Notes under the pieces: generated by a model
What the model was told of the DNA's origin: nothing
Database searches by the model: none
What the model saw: the letters and a program-made list of their open reading frames with translations, nothing else
Made by a program: the position numbers and the translations under genes
NCBI RefSeq assembly: GCF_000003815.2
Contig: NC_049989.1
Coordinates: 14,758,502-14,822,501 of the forward strand
From: Branchiostoma floridae
Taxonomy: Eukaryota > Chordata > Leptocardii > Amphioxiformes > Branchiostomatidae
DNA: 64,000 nt
Direction: 5' to 3'
Shown: piece by piece, positions 1 through 11,193 of the stretch
Numbering within the stretch: the stretch's first letter is position 1
How the letters are laid out: each line of letters starts with the position of its first letter

Positions 1-265
1 TCTAGCTACATACAAGACGGGGATGCGCCAGGTTTCCCGTCCGGGTGAATGACGTTTTGACGAATTTTCAACCATTGCACATTGGTTTTTAATTCGGTGG
101 CAACACAGCGATTGTTGATCAAGTTATATTGTATCGAAACTGAGAATGTGACATCCCTTGTGCTGTCTCAGAAAAGACTAGGAGGGAAACATGAACTTGG
201 CAGCAACATAAGTAGAATTTTTAGTGTGAACTTGTTTCTACCATGATAAAGTAAACTCAGCATAC

Positions 266-2251
266 CTTGACACAGATAAAACGTGCCTCTTCTTGAATTT
301 GATATTCTATACTCCCTTGACCCATCTTCACTCCAAGACGCCTGAAGACACTGGTTGCAAATCGCCGCCGTTTCTTGAAGACTTCTCCGTACGGAGCCAT
401 TAAAATGTCTAGTCAAACAAAATCAAAACGTCATTGGTTTGCATACCTCTTACGGCAACTATCTTAAGCTAAGGGCACAACCCGCCGTACGTGCAATTTG
501 TCGGTACGTTATTTTTGGAAGGCCACGTCCGCCACGTATTTTTGAAACGTTCAGGCTGTACAGGGCAGCGCGTCGCCCGTACTGGGACCTACGGGGAGGG
601 GGGAGGGGTTTTCCGCAGCCCGATGGCACACAATGTTTTTCCTGCACGTAAAGTTCTACGGCGTGTCTACGTGCTCCAAAATCCGTCGGACTCTCTTCGA
701 GTTCGTACGGAGGCGGTACTAACCCNNNNNNNNNNNNNNNNNNNNNNNNNNNNNNNNNNNNNNNNNNNNNNNNNNNNNNNNNNNNNNNNNNNNNNNNNNN
801 NNNNNNNNNNNNNNNNNNNNNNNNNAAAGATTGCCCACGTTTTGGCACGTACCAACAGAGGCTGTCAAATGATAGCAACTCGAGGCTATCAAACAGGTTT
901 TTGAGATTCAGTGAAAACTTTCATCAGGTTGGTACGTCACTGAATAAATAATGTGTAATGAAGGCCTTCATTCATTGAACAAAGAGACCCTGTTTTACAA
1001 AACCATTGCTGTATTTCCACCGACGTTTCGGTGACCATCTGTCACCTTCAGGGCAATTCTGACTGGTTACCTGCATGAAAAATGCAGGTATTGATTCTGG
1101 TAGGGATCTTTGTGATTCCGGACCGATATCTTTAGAACCACTGGATGGATTGCGGTCACGTTTGCTATGGGGGGTAGATATTTTCAGCTATTATGCTATA
1201 TCGTGCATTAGAAGTTTGCTGCAGTTTTGTGATTTGTGATTGGTTAAAAAAATATTTGCACCCCTTTTTTTCCAAAATTCAGAGTGGTGCAGGTAATAGT
1301 TGTTCGGTGCAGGTAATTTCCCATGCAGTGCAGGTATTCAGAAAAAATAATAGTATTTCGAGCCCTGCTATTACTAACAGTAATTGTGAAGCTGCTACCA
1401 GTGAAGCTACAGAAACATTCCCACGCTACCTATGCGACAGGGGCTTAACGTGTGTGGTTTTTTTTTTGGGGGGGGGGGGGGGGGTCCAATAGAACCAAAC
1501 AAATCACAACCATATGTCACATTTATGTAAAGAAGATGGCATATTGTTGAAGATGAGTATAATTTGCTAATGACATATACCGCCTATACGGTACACAGGC
1601 GAAAATCATTGAATATGATCATATAGGCAAGCCTAGTACAGCCTGGCCAAAGACAAACACAGAAATTTTCAATCTACCCATGTCATATCCCGACTCCATA
1701 TCTACGATCATCAGTATGCATTAGGTCCAATACATATGTACAAAGACTATATATTGCAACAGACTGAATCATGTTACTTGTTTAATATGTCTATACCCCA
1801 TTTACGTCCATATTCCCGTAGCCACAGACGATGTTATTAAAGTTCATTCAAAACAACACCTACCCTGATCACCTCCCACAGCAATCTCGACATATCTATC
1901 ACGCCGTGTACAAAACTCATCTTTCTCCAGCATTTCCTTGATAGCCGTGTATCCACTCACAACATGTACTTCCTTATTCATAAACCACTTCACACGGTAA
2001 ACGTCGCCGAACTCTTTGGCCCACTTGTGAAGTTGGAGAGGCAGATTTTTCGTAAAGAAAGCTGGCATGTGGTGGACCAGAGGCCACCCCCCTGGCACCA
2101 GCGGTGGTAGGTTCCCTTGTACGTGTCCCTTCACCTTAAAAAATCTCACAGCTAGCACAAAGGTGACAATAAAGACCAGTAAGGTAGACAAGTCCATGGA
2201 AGTGAACGGGAAACTTTCTGGGATCTTGAAGGCCTGCGCCATCTTGGACAT
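266..2251 (-). CDS. Cytochrome P450, CYP2 clan, first two coding exons (3' part outside window)
   Basis: Seen: exon 1 is 2251-1864 and exon 2 is 408-266, joined at phase 1. Exon 1 starts with a Met, has a hydrophobic anchor (about residues 19-38), the proline-rich hinge PPLVPGGWPLVHHM, then GDVYRVKWF and a helix-B region ending DEFCTRRDRY. Exon 2 reads on as DILMAPYGEVFKKRRRFA and ends QEEARFICVK, the helix C to D stretch typical of CYP2 enzymes, whose RRF is well conserved. Donor and acceptor sites fit the consensus. Known: CYP2-clan enzymes are ER-anchored haem monooxygenases acting on lipids, steroids or xenobiotics with P450 reductase. The haem-binding Cys region lies beyond the left edge, so substrate and catalytic competence cannot be judged. 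Intron 1 (409-1863) contains a 100-N gap. About 177 codons of an expected 490 or so are visible. The orthologue is not assigned. Confidence 0.9.
726..825. other. Assembly gap (100 N)
   Basis: Exactly 100 N inside intron 1 of the P450 gene. The round number suggests a placeholder length. Confidence 0.99.
1019..1062 (-). other. Hairpin plus GAAACGTC motif, retroelement-like
   Basis: On the minus strand CTGA is followed by the hairpin AGGTGAC / GTCACC and then GAAACGTC. This resembles the small hairpin motif near hammerhead ribozymes of Penelope-like elements, but the NGA part of the core CUGANGA is absent, so activity is unlikely. It lies in intron 1 of the P450 gene. Compare the cores at 38254-38372 and 40269-40300. 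Confidence 0.35.
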
Positions 2252-2382
2252 TCAGTAGGCTGTAGTCGACTCCATAAGTTGTTTGAAATGAGTAACGAAA
2301 TAGGTTTAGTAATTTGTCAAAAGAGATAGCCGGCGACAGAGCTACCGATTGCAACCTCCTGTCAAACGAGGCAAGCTCAGTC

Positions 2383-2441
2383 CCCTTTTTAAATCGACCA
2401 ATCAGATGCATATTTTCAGAATAGCGACCTCTGATTGGTCA
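2383..2441 (-). promoter_or_regulatory. Putative P450 promoter: paired CCAAT boxes and TATA-like tract
   Basis: GACCAATCAG at 2396-2405 and its exact reverse complement at 2431-2440 form an inverted pair of CCAAT boxes. On the minus strand they are followed by TTTAAAAA (2393-2386), about 135 bases upstream of the P450 start codon. The spacing suits a CCAAT/TATA-like promoter for the minus-strand gene. No transcription start has been shown. Confidence 0.45.
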
Positions 2442-3537
2442 ATTGTGTGCACATGGTGGATTACACAAAAGTATTCGGATGATGTCTAAACTCTACGTGG
2501 CGGTCTGGCGGAGAGTACTACATAACTGTGGTATGGTAACGCGGTGTAAGCCGCGTGTGAAACAAGCTACGGAAACCCGATATTTCATGGTTAAGGTGGG
2601 ACTACTCAAGAAAAACAAAGAAAAAGACTAGAGTTCCACGACCCCAAACCTTCACAAATAATGATATTAGCCCTTTCTAGTGAGGTAGCATATATGTTTT
2701 TCATTAGTTTTTATTTCCACAAATTGTACTCAGTTGATCATCTTCTCTACCCAAACAACACAAGTAGTATCCATAGAGGCAACTAGTATACTCTCATAAA
2801 TTATGTAAATGTTAACCGCATTTGCATGATTTATGTCTAATGTTAACCTTTGCTTAAATTCCAAAAGCCACAAGGATGAAATGACTTACCACTGTGGAAT
2901 TATAGCATTTTTAATATATCATGCAAATTAGGTGTTCATTTACATAATATATATCTATCATCTTTCTTCTTTTAAAAAGTAAAATAGGTCACATGTTTGA
3001 TCCTGATTCTTTAAAAGATTTTGCTCAAATCATGAGCAATAATGAGCTTATTTACATAATTGATTGAATATTGAAAATCCATCGCATTGCATTATAGGAC
3101 ATTCAAAAATGCGACGGATATCAAGTATGCAAATGAACCTCTTTTCTGCAACTTACGACAAAATGCTGTAATAACACAGTGGGGATTTTATACTTGCGAG
3201 GTAGTACGTCCGAAACGTACTGCCACGCCCCATACGGAAAGCTATTAGATGCAACAGAAGTCAAAATGTAGCGATGTAGTACACATTTATGTGCAACGAT
3301 TTCTTTCTTCACGTGCTGACTATCCTGAGTTTCAAAATTACAGATATTGATAATAGAATTTTTCATCAATCAGTGACTAGTTTTGACAGGTAAGCAAACA
3401 TACCTCCAAATTTTCGATGACTGTCAGTCCATCATGATCACGGAGTGACCTACTTCTCGCGAGAGTTGCGAGAACTAGGTCGAGACTTGCGTGGATCTGT
3501 TTACATACTTGACTGATTAATCTCTTCAACAATGCAG
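2442..3537. other. Intergenic or 5' region with no recognised exon
   Basis: The stretch is AT-rich and without a convincing open exon. The missing first exon or exons of the receptor gene at 3538 should lie here or farther upstream. No ATG followed by a hydrophobic signal segment and a phase-1 donor was found. A good-looking donor at 3389 (GACAG/GTAAGC) is preceded by a stop codon in the needed frame. Confidence 0.5.
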
Positions 3538-3774
3538 ATATTGAATGTTTCCACGGGAGCGGGACGAACTACAGAGGGGACGTGAACAAAGGTCGGTCCG
3601 GGGCCGAGTGTCTCCGGTGGGACACGGACGACAACAAGTACTACATCAGCCAGTACCCCTGGGCAAACCTGCAGGACAACTACTGCCGCAACCCGGACCC
3701 GCGGCGGGGGTGGTTTCTGCCCTGGTGCTACACTGCAGACGGCCCGGAGCCATGCGATGTTGTTCCTTGCAATA
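3538..3774 (+). other. Kringle domain exon of the chimeric receptor
   Basis: One 237-nt exon, phase 1 at both ends, encodes a whole kringle. Six cysteines are in order (CFHG, ECLRW, NYCRNPD, PWCYT, EPCDVV, VPCN), with the family signature YCRNPD and the WCYT core. The acceptor is TGCAG and the donor AATA/GTGAGT. Kringles bind proteins, often through lysine side chains. Because the exon is symmetric it could be skipped without shifting the frame. Confidence 0.93.
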
Positions 3775-3884
3775 GTGAGTCTGATGAATCATTCTCTTAG
3801 ATTGCCTACTAGTCAAGTGGCAGGGTATATTTTTACAAGGATGGGTTGGTAGTCCTTCTCCCTTAACGTGCTTGAGGTAGCGTT

Positions 3885-3929
<45 letters not shown>

Positions 3930-6900
3930 GCGTGTATGTGTGAATGTGTATGTGTACGAGTGTGTGTGTGAAGATGATATCTGGTTATTCGCCTTAACTT
4001 TTAACACAATGGGTACGTTTTTAAAAGCATTGTATATCAGCTATAAGTGAATGAAGTCTACGAAATGGCTATAACGTTCTTTGATAAATTGAGTGACGAG
4101 CGTACATGTAACTCGATAATGCCTGTATGGATTGTATTGATATTCATTATGAGAGTAGGTCTTGATGAGACCTAGAAATGATTAACTTTCCGCCCCCCCC
4201 CCCCCTTAGCGGATTGTCACGGCACTGCAGCAGGACGTATGGTTTTGCTATATTTTGCAGTTCACTAAAAACTCTGGACTGGCAATCATTTGCTACGATC
4301 TGATTAGAAATTGTCGACTCATCACAAAATATTTTTCTCTTGACATCTTTGCAGACAGGGGCTGTCTTGATCCGGGGAAACCTGAGTTCGGTCAGCGGAG
4401 GCCTCTTCTGAACTTCTACCCACTCGGAGAGTGGATCACTTTCATCTGTGACAAGGGGTACATAGTCCAGGATGACACCCTCCTGAACAGGGCGCAATGT
4501 GTCAGCAACGGTACAGGGCAGATAGGGAGGTGGTCTCCCTCTGAGGTACCCAATTGTGCCGGTAGGTTTTGCTAATAGACAGTGCATTTGTATATCTAGC
4601 CTCCATACGTAGCTTGACTCGGATGTATGGCGTTAAACGGTAATTAAATGATAGGAATTTCATACCTGCAACATGTGAAAGTTGAAAAAAGCGAAGGTGA
4701 CCATCATTGGACAAAAAATATGTAAATCAATGCCTCATTTACATGATTGACGAGGAAATAAAGGTTTCTTTGCACGGATAAAACTCAAATATTTTTTTTC
4801 TCTGGTATACAATTAAATCAACATAGCCTTAACACATCATAAAGATTTGGAGGGGGTCATAATATTCTTTTCTGTTTCCCGTCTCCGTAGTGGACCACCA
4901 TGCACGACTCGTGAATGATCTCCTGGGTCCGGACGTGTACAACAAGGCGCTGCCTCCCCGCAGGTTCAGCCGTCTGGACTTCCAGGCCTACATCGTCAAC
5001 GTCGTGAATTTGGTAAGGACACACTAGCTTGATTTTATGTATGACATCTGCGCGCGCGTGCAGTTCCCTTATTCAGCTATCCTCCTCAGAAGATTTTGAC
5101 AAGAACGCCCCTGCAGTTCGAGAGCAACCTGCTAGGGGACCTACACATATACCACGAATTCTTCACAAACTATCTGCCATAAAAAATCAAGACCATAGCA
5201 CATCCAGGTCAAAACATTAAAAACCGGAAATTCTGCTGCAGTACCAAGGTCACATACTAGTGGGTCCAAAATTGACATTGACCTCCGTCTTTCCAACACC
5301 AACTCACATACCAAATATCATTGTAATCTATTCAGAGATTCTTGCGTTACGCTGACTAAAAAATCTAGAAACACAGATAGACACACAGACAGAGAGACAC
5401 ACCCAAAACTACATCTCCATTTTGCATGGAGATAATTACCGTCGATTGGTGTCAGTTTTCACCCTCTGCGAGAGCATTTCATATACATGTAATTTTGGCG
5501 CAGTCCAATGAGAAACTTAGTTTGGCGAAAATTTGTGTTAAAATACGTCATAATCAGTAGCTTTATCGCATGGCGCAACTAAAACGGATTCGATTTTCTT
5601 TAGAACGTTTTGTTTCTTTTCTTTTCAGGACGAAAGGGAGGAAATCATAATTTCTGACGTCAAAACAGAATACGTACGTTCCGTGTTTCCCTTGCCTATA
5701 TTCCATATGATAATCTTAAAGCGTACTGATATCTGTTGTTTGTTTCAACCTTTAGTTTAGTTATGAGAAACTCAAATCGGCATGCAAACCGTTTTTCCAT
5801 TGATGTCACTAGGAAAGAAGTAAGGGCCAGACAAATTGTTACAAAGATACAGAATATATAGAGGGCTTTGGCGTAGTTATCATGGAAGACAACGATTGGT
5901 TTTGTAATAGCACATCAAATTGATACTTGTTTGTAAATCGACAAAATTTAAAGATTGGCATGCCTTGTGAACTTGATACATGGAGTACAAAATTACGTCG
6001 TTTACGCTAATTCACCTTTATCAGCGGGGTAACCTATATCCATTGTTTAAAAAATACCCTGTTTAAAAAAACAATATATAGATTGCCTCGCAAATAAAGG
6101 TCAACTTCCGTCATACAATTCAAACAGACAAACAAACAAACAAACAAACAAACAGGTTTCTATCGTCTTTCAGACGTGGAAAGATAGGCGTTTGATCTGG
6201 CACACAGGGGACTATGGTGGCATAACAGATATAACTATTGCTGCGAGTCTTCTCTGGATGCCCAGTCTGATACTGAAAACAAAGTAAGTACATTTTGTAC
6301 AATGACTATATTCAGAAATTCGTTAACCATAAGTTATGTAAGGATCAAATTTCCAAACCCGAGACTGCATGTAGCAGCTTTCGGGGCCAAAAAGTACAAC
6401 ATAAGAACAACAAAACACACATAACGTAAAATAGAGGCGACCATAATTTCTGTACATATTATTTGATAAACACCTTTTTATTTGTTCCTGCAAGCATCCC
6501 GGCCGGGGCCCGGTTAGGAATTGTGATCTTAGAATTGCAAATTTATCTACCAACAGTGCGGACACACAGTACAGTGGATTCCCTGAAGTAGAGTTGAAGG
6601 TGGACAACACTGGTGTGGTCCACTGGACAGTGGAGACGCTGACGACCACCACATGTGAGCTGGACCCTTACATGTTCCCCCAGGACAACATGACCTGTTC
6701 CATCTGCTGGACTGCTGGACAAAACTACCAAATGAGTACGTATCAAAGGAAAATAGCAAATTATAAAACCAACATCTGCCCAACTTATGTTTAAAATTTA
6801 AAGAAGGAATGAATTTCGTTCCTTATTAGTTTAAATTCAACGGTCGCACAAAGAATATAAAGAACCACCTTCAGGTCCTTGATACAGGACCGCTTTGAAG

Positions 6901-9900
6901 TTACCGGGCCCCGGCTTTATTTAAAGTCCGAGTTAAGTCAGAGTGTCCCATGGGGCCATGAACTGCTCGAAAAGGCCCCTTTTTCCAATTGTGACCAAAG
7001 CATGCCTTTTATCTTCCAAGGTAATACTAGCAGTTGCTGAAAATGAGAGATGCATATCTGCAAGATGTGAGACCATTTGCATATTTATGGTCTTCTTTCT
7101 TCATTGTTTTCATTCTAATGTTAATGTATGATGTCGTTTTGAAACTCCACACCATGTGACCAGTTATACCTGTGAGATACATTCTTGTGATTATATCTTA
7201 ACTAGACATTGTTTGTACTTGTAGGCTGTTCGCAGTCGCCGAACAACGACGACCCAAATTTCTTGACCTGTACCAACTCCACAACGTCGATCAAGTATGG
7301 AGAATGGGGCGGGCACATCACCCTGTCTACCGACAACAACAACAACAAAGATGCCTGTCTCATCGTGAAACTTCAGCGGGACCCTCGGTATCAACTTACC
7401 TTAGCACCTTAGTTCCTTCCGTGCTTTCTTCTTTCGTTTTGAGGCTACCAACTTCAACTTGCTGAAGACTTTTGTAGCCTATATACTCATTCTTCACTTC
7501 ATGAGTGAAGTGAGGAAAGTCGTGTAAAGTGCCTTTCCCAAGGGCACAAGATCGGTGACACGGCGGGGTTTGAACTCAGGACCTTCTGGAGCTAAGTCAA
7601 ACGTGCTGCCGATTGCGCCACGTGGTCCCACATCAATCGGGCAACGTCCTTTTCCACCTATATCTCAGTGCTGTGTTTCTCTCTTTGCTCTGTACTAAAA
7701 GGTCCGGTGGCTTTAAGGTTATTCTCTACATTTCATTTCCATGGCAGTCTTGGTCTTCCCCTGCTTCTTCTTCCACCCAGTTCAAGATGTTCTTCACCAT
7801 TCTGCCCCTGGCTGCGAAGAAAAATTATAGTCGGTCCACCTAACAAACTGTCAGGCTTGTACAAAATCTTTCCCCCTATTTCACGCACTTAAGTTCTGTA
7901 GAAAAAATTCACATTCCTAATGAAACTAAATAAACCCTCGATCATAAAACATATCTGTTCTTTTATCTCCACTACAACTCAAAAGTGTTGAGAAGTTATC
8001 TAGCGATAGTTTTATGTTGTATCTGTTAAATATATCTCTCCAACATGTCTTGCTGTGACCTGTACTTATCCCGGCGTGGCGAAAATGTGCAATAAAGGTC
8101 TTCATTCATTCAATAACTCGATATCTTTATACAGCTACCACCTGGCGACGACCATCTCTCCCTGCATCATCCTGGTGGTCCTGATGATCATCACGTTCCT
8201 GTTACCCATCGAGAAGGGGGACCGCATCTCCTTCAGCGTCACCGTCATGCTGTCCATGGTCGTGTCGCTAGTCGTCGTCACTGGATTCCTACCCGTAAAC
8301 GGAACCCTACCATTCATTGGTAAGCATATTCTGGCCTAACGTTACCCAAGATATAGCACATTTTGGTCTAACGTTACATTCTGGTGTGTCTTTTCTTGGT
8401 ACATACTCTCATCTTCATTAGTCCTCCCAATTGAGCATTATCTTTTTATGTCGATGCTAGGGCAATTTGACTTTGTTACGGCTCACAATATATACAAAAA
8501 TATGGACCACATTGGTTTGGAAATTGTTATGAAAATTGAAAAAAAAAATGGAAAAATGGTTTGACAATTGTTATATTTATTTTAGCAAAGATACAAGATA
8601 TACAACAGTGGCAGCCAATAGGCTAACTTGGTGTCAGGACATTGCTTGTGTTGTATTTAGAACAGTCTGTTTTTTTAAGGGGGCAAACCCCAGTTTCTCG
8701 CCCCCATTGAAACCTATAGTTAAGAGACTTTTTTCAACGATGCCGTATTTGAAAAAAAAATTCCCGGGAACTACGCCTATACAGAAAGTAAGCATGTACC
8801 ATATTGTCTAACATATCTTATTTACAAGAAAATTCTAGTACTACAAATCTCACAATAATGAATATTCTAATGCATGTCGAAAGCCCATGGCGGTGACGTC
8901 ATCGGTCAAGCGGCTCCGGCCCCTTCACTGTTTGCGTCCTCGGAGCGATACCAGGAAGCCAAGATTCGGCGACAAAAACGTACCGAAAACAGCATATAGG
9001 GGTCGAATTTTATACTACCAGCGATTTGGATCCGCTACGCTAATTGTACACTGAGTAACTGGGCACAAAACGGATGCTAAAATCCCCTTACTCCGAAATA
9101 AGTTGGGACTACCACGGATAGTTACTCATAGGCTATATTTCTCCACTGTTTAAATACTATTGTTAATGTATTACGTGGTTTCCAAAGTCCACACCGTGTA
9201 ACATTCCTGTACATGTACCCATAACAGCTATCTTGATCATCGTGTCCATGGGAATGATGGGAATCTTCACCCTGACGACCCTCCTGGTTCTCAGCATCCA
9301 CAACAAGAAGGGGACCCTGCCTGGCTGGGCACGGACATTCTTCCTGCGCTACTTAGCAATGTACGTATGAAATCGCAATACCTTAACCACTCATCTTTTG
9401 GAAAAGGAATTTTTTGGCGACGCCTCATGCGACGAGCCTAACAGTATAGTGTGCGTCCGTTTGACAAGAATTCCCAAAATTTCGTAGGCATCTGTGGACT
9501 TCTTCCCCGCATGCGTAGTTGTACCATGCCTGTCTGCAATCTGCATTCTTCCGTTCCCCGAAGGGAATTTCCAAGTACCCGAGTGTAACTGATACTCAGG
9601 TTAGGCTGGTAAAATGCGCTGGAAGAGGAGGGATGGGCTCCAACGGTAGCTTCCAATACCGTACCCAACAACCCAACGGCCTCACGGCCTCAAAATTAGA
9701 CTTAGTCTAACCTTAGTTTGTTGAAAAGTAATATAGTCGTATTTACATATTCATTTCCTTCTAAATGTTGAATGTCAACAGAGCTGTTTTCAAAGGAGAC
9801 CTTACGAAGAAGTTGAACGACGACAGCGATGATCCATTTGACGGTGTTGGCAGTGACGGCATCTACACGAAGAAGAAGGGCAGGTTTGGCTCGTACACTA

Positions 9901-10172
9901 ACGACGCCTTTGAGCAGGAAGACTTTGCAAAACCCTCCTCGGTAAAGATCAAACCAAACAATGAAGCTGGGGCCGCCATGTCCCGTTTGGAGGCCAGTGT
10001 TAGCAAACTGGCGGCTAGCATCGATGCCTTAGCACAGGCAACAAGTGGAGACGATGAAGAGACGACGGATTATGCTTTGTTGGCTCATGTTCTGGACAGG
10101 CTGTTCCTTATGCTGTATGTTGTGGGTATCATCATCGCTGTTCCCTGTACTCTATACTTTGGGCGTGTTTAG
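3538..10172 (+). CDS. Kringle-sushi-Cys-loop receptor chimera (nicotinic-type channel subunit)
   Basis: Seen: ten exons join without a frame break: 3538-3774, 4355-4561, 4891-5012, 5629-5673, 6174-6283, 6557-6735, 7225-7387, 8135-8319, 9228-9360 and 9782-10172 (589 residues plus a missing N-terminus). Order: kringle, sushi, receptor helix alpha-1 (ARLVNDLLGPDVYNKAL), beta-sandwich with Cys-loop CELDPYMFPQDNMTC (13 residues between the Cys), TM1 (ISPCIILVV), TM2 (GDRISFSVTVMLSMVV), TM3, an acidic/basic cytoplasmic loop of about 85 residues, an MA-like helix, TM4 (VLDRLFLMLYVVG) and a stop. Known: Cys-loop subunits assemble as pentameric ligand-gated channels in the plasma membrane. In TM2 an acidic residue at -1', Ser at 2', Thr at 6' and Leu at 9' point to a cation channel. 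Inference: the kringle and sushi sit on the extracellular tip and could bind a protein or matrix partner. The vicinal Cys pair of alpha subunits is absent, so it may be a non-alpha or acetylcholine-insensitive subunit. The signal peptide exon was not found. Confidence 0.88.
3825..3930 (+). repeat. SINE-tail fragment and GT microsatellite
   Basis: 3825-3885 matches the 3' part of the SINE-like repeat at 56930-57010 (GGGTATATTTTTACA, then ACGTGCTTGAGG). It is followed by a (GT)n run at about 3888-3926, in the intron between the kringle and sushi exons. Confidence 0.6.
4355..4561 (+). other. Sushi (CCP) domain exon of the chimeric receptor
   Basis: A 207-nt exon, phase 1 at both ends, encodes about 69 residues. 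It has the four sushi cysteines (RGCLDPG, FICDKGY, AQCVSNG, PNCA) and the conserved Trp in GRWSPSE just before the last Cys. The ICDKGY motif is typical of complement control protein repeats, which mediate protein binding at cell surfaces. This exon too could be spliced out in frame. Confidence 0.9.
5080..5445 (+). repeat. Dispersed repeat with CA/GA-rich tail, copy 1
   Basis: Contains ACCAAATATCATTGTAATC, then AGAGATTCTTGCGTTA, a short ACAGACAGAGAGACACAC tract and CCATTTTGCATGGAGATAAT. The same module order recurs at 16860-17130 (reverse), 21190-21440, 36690-37120 and 41620-41980. It lies in an intron of the receptor gene. Confidence 0.7.
6010..6106. repeat. Partial GTTCACC foldback element
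   Basis: The left arm TTCACCTTTATCAGCGGGG and the right arm AAATAAAGGTCAAC resemble the terminal inverted repeats of the full copies at 25615 and 28088. It is short and diverged. A (CAAA)n tract at 6121-6155 follows, directly before the 110-nt receptor exon. Confidence 0.55.
7478..7630 (-). repeat. tRNA-derived SINE (family 1), truncated
   Basis: The minus strand has a tRNA-like B box (RC of GGGTTTGAACTC) followed by CCCTTGGGAAAGGCACTTTA and CTTTCCTCACTTC. The same core occurs at 54226, 55765, 56141 and 57800. It lies in an intron of the receptor gene. Confidence 0.75.
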
Positions 10173-11193
10173 GACGTTGACGATTTTTTATGGGACACCA
10201 AAAGTTTTGATTTAACATTCCCTACCATAATATAAGACTCTAATTAATCATAATACCACCAAAGAAAGTAAAAATGAATTTAAGATCTATTAGTGCCGAG
10301 GCTGTAATTTTCGAGATATTCACACAGCAGACATTCAGATGTTCCAACACATTTTTAAAAAGGCTTAGATAATGATGCATTTGAAGACAACAAGGTCAAA
10401 ACTTTTGAATCATGAGAAATGGAAAAGAAATAGCTTCCTGTTTATTGTAATGAATACATCTGAAAGTACATCTGAAATTGTATTTTGGACTATTCGGAAG
10501 CGCCTCCTAGTGATAGGTGGTGATACTACTACAACTACGACGACAGAAGGTTTACTAAACCTTTTTCTTCGTTCTAATTTGATATCATTGCTACATCGAT
10601 AGAGGATACACTAATATTTGTTGGAACAAGTTGTTTCAGGAAACATAGCATCACTTATTTCAATTCTGCACAAAACATTTTAGTAGGAATGTTATTTTGA
10701 TCAATAGTGCAGGACTTTTCTAACCTTAGGCAACTAAAAACTAATACAATTATATCTATAATGTATATATCTGTATATCTGTATCTATATCTGTCTCTGT
10801 CTCTCTCTCTCTGTCTCCCTCTCTCTCTATATATATGTATATATATGTATGTATATATACGATTATGAATACATATATAATCCATGATGAAGAAGTAAAC
10901 TATGTAGCAAAATTCTTATGCCAGGGTACTATGAAGAAAAGAACTCAACTAAAACTTCAGAAAATCATACCTAGTAACGTTAATCATTATGATATTATAT
11001 TGATGTTGGTGACAATCTTTCTTTAACAGGATTGTATATTTTCAAATGAAGCCTAAAACACTCTGAATACTGAATCAAAGCTGTACGGTTAAAAGTCTGC
11101 GTAAGACTAGTTTATGTGCTGGAAAATACAGTTCAACTTCGATTCAGAATAACTTCTATCAACATAGATAAACTTTCAAGTTAACATTCTATA
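10173..11193. other. Receptor 3' UTR and intergenic region
   Basis: AT-rich, with no exon recognised. A low-complexity TATATCTGTATC / CTCTCTGTCTC tract occupies about 10755-10860. The 3' end of the receptor transcript should lie here, but no single polyadenylation signal stands out. Confidence 0.5.

Noticed and set aside
168-416. Minus-strand ORF frame MTRHFNGSVRRSLQETA
   Set aside because: It is the wrong frame over the real P450 exon 2 (266-408), which reads DILMAPYGEVFKK.
3365-3393. Strong-looking donor GACAG/GTAAGC as the first receptor exon
   Set aside because: In the required phase a TAG precedes it with no ATG, so it cannot supply the coding N-terminus.
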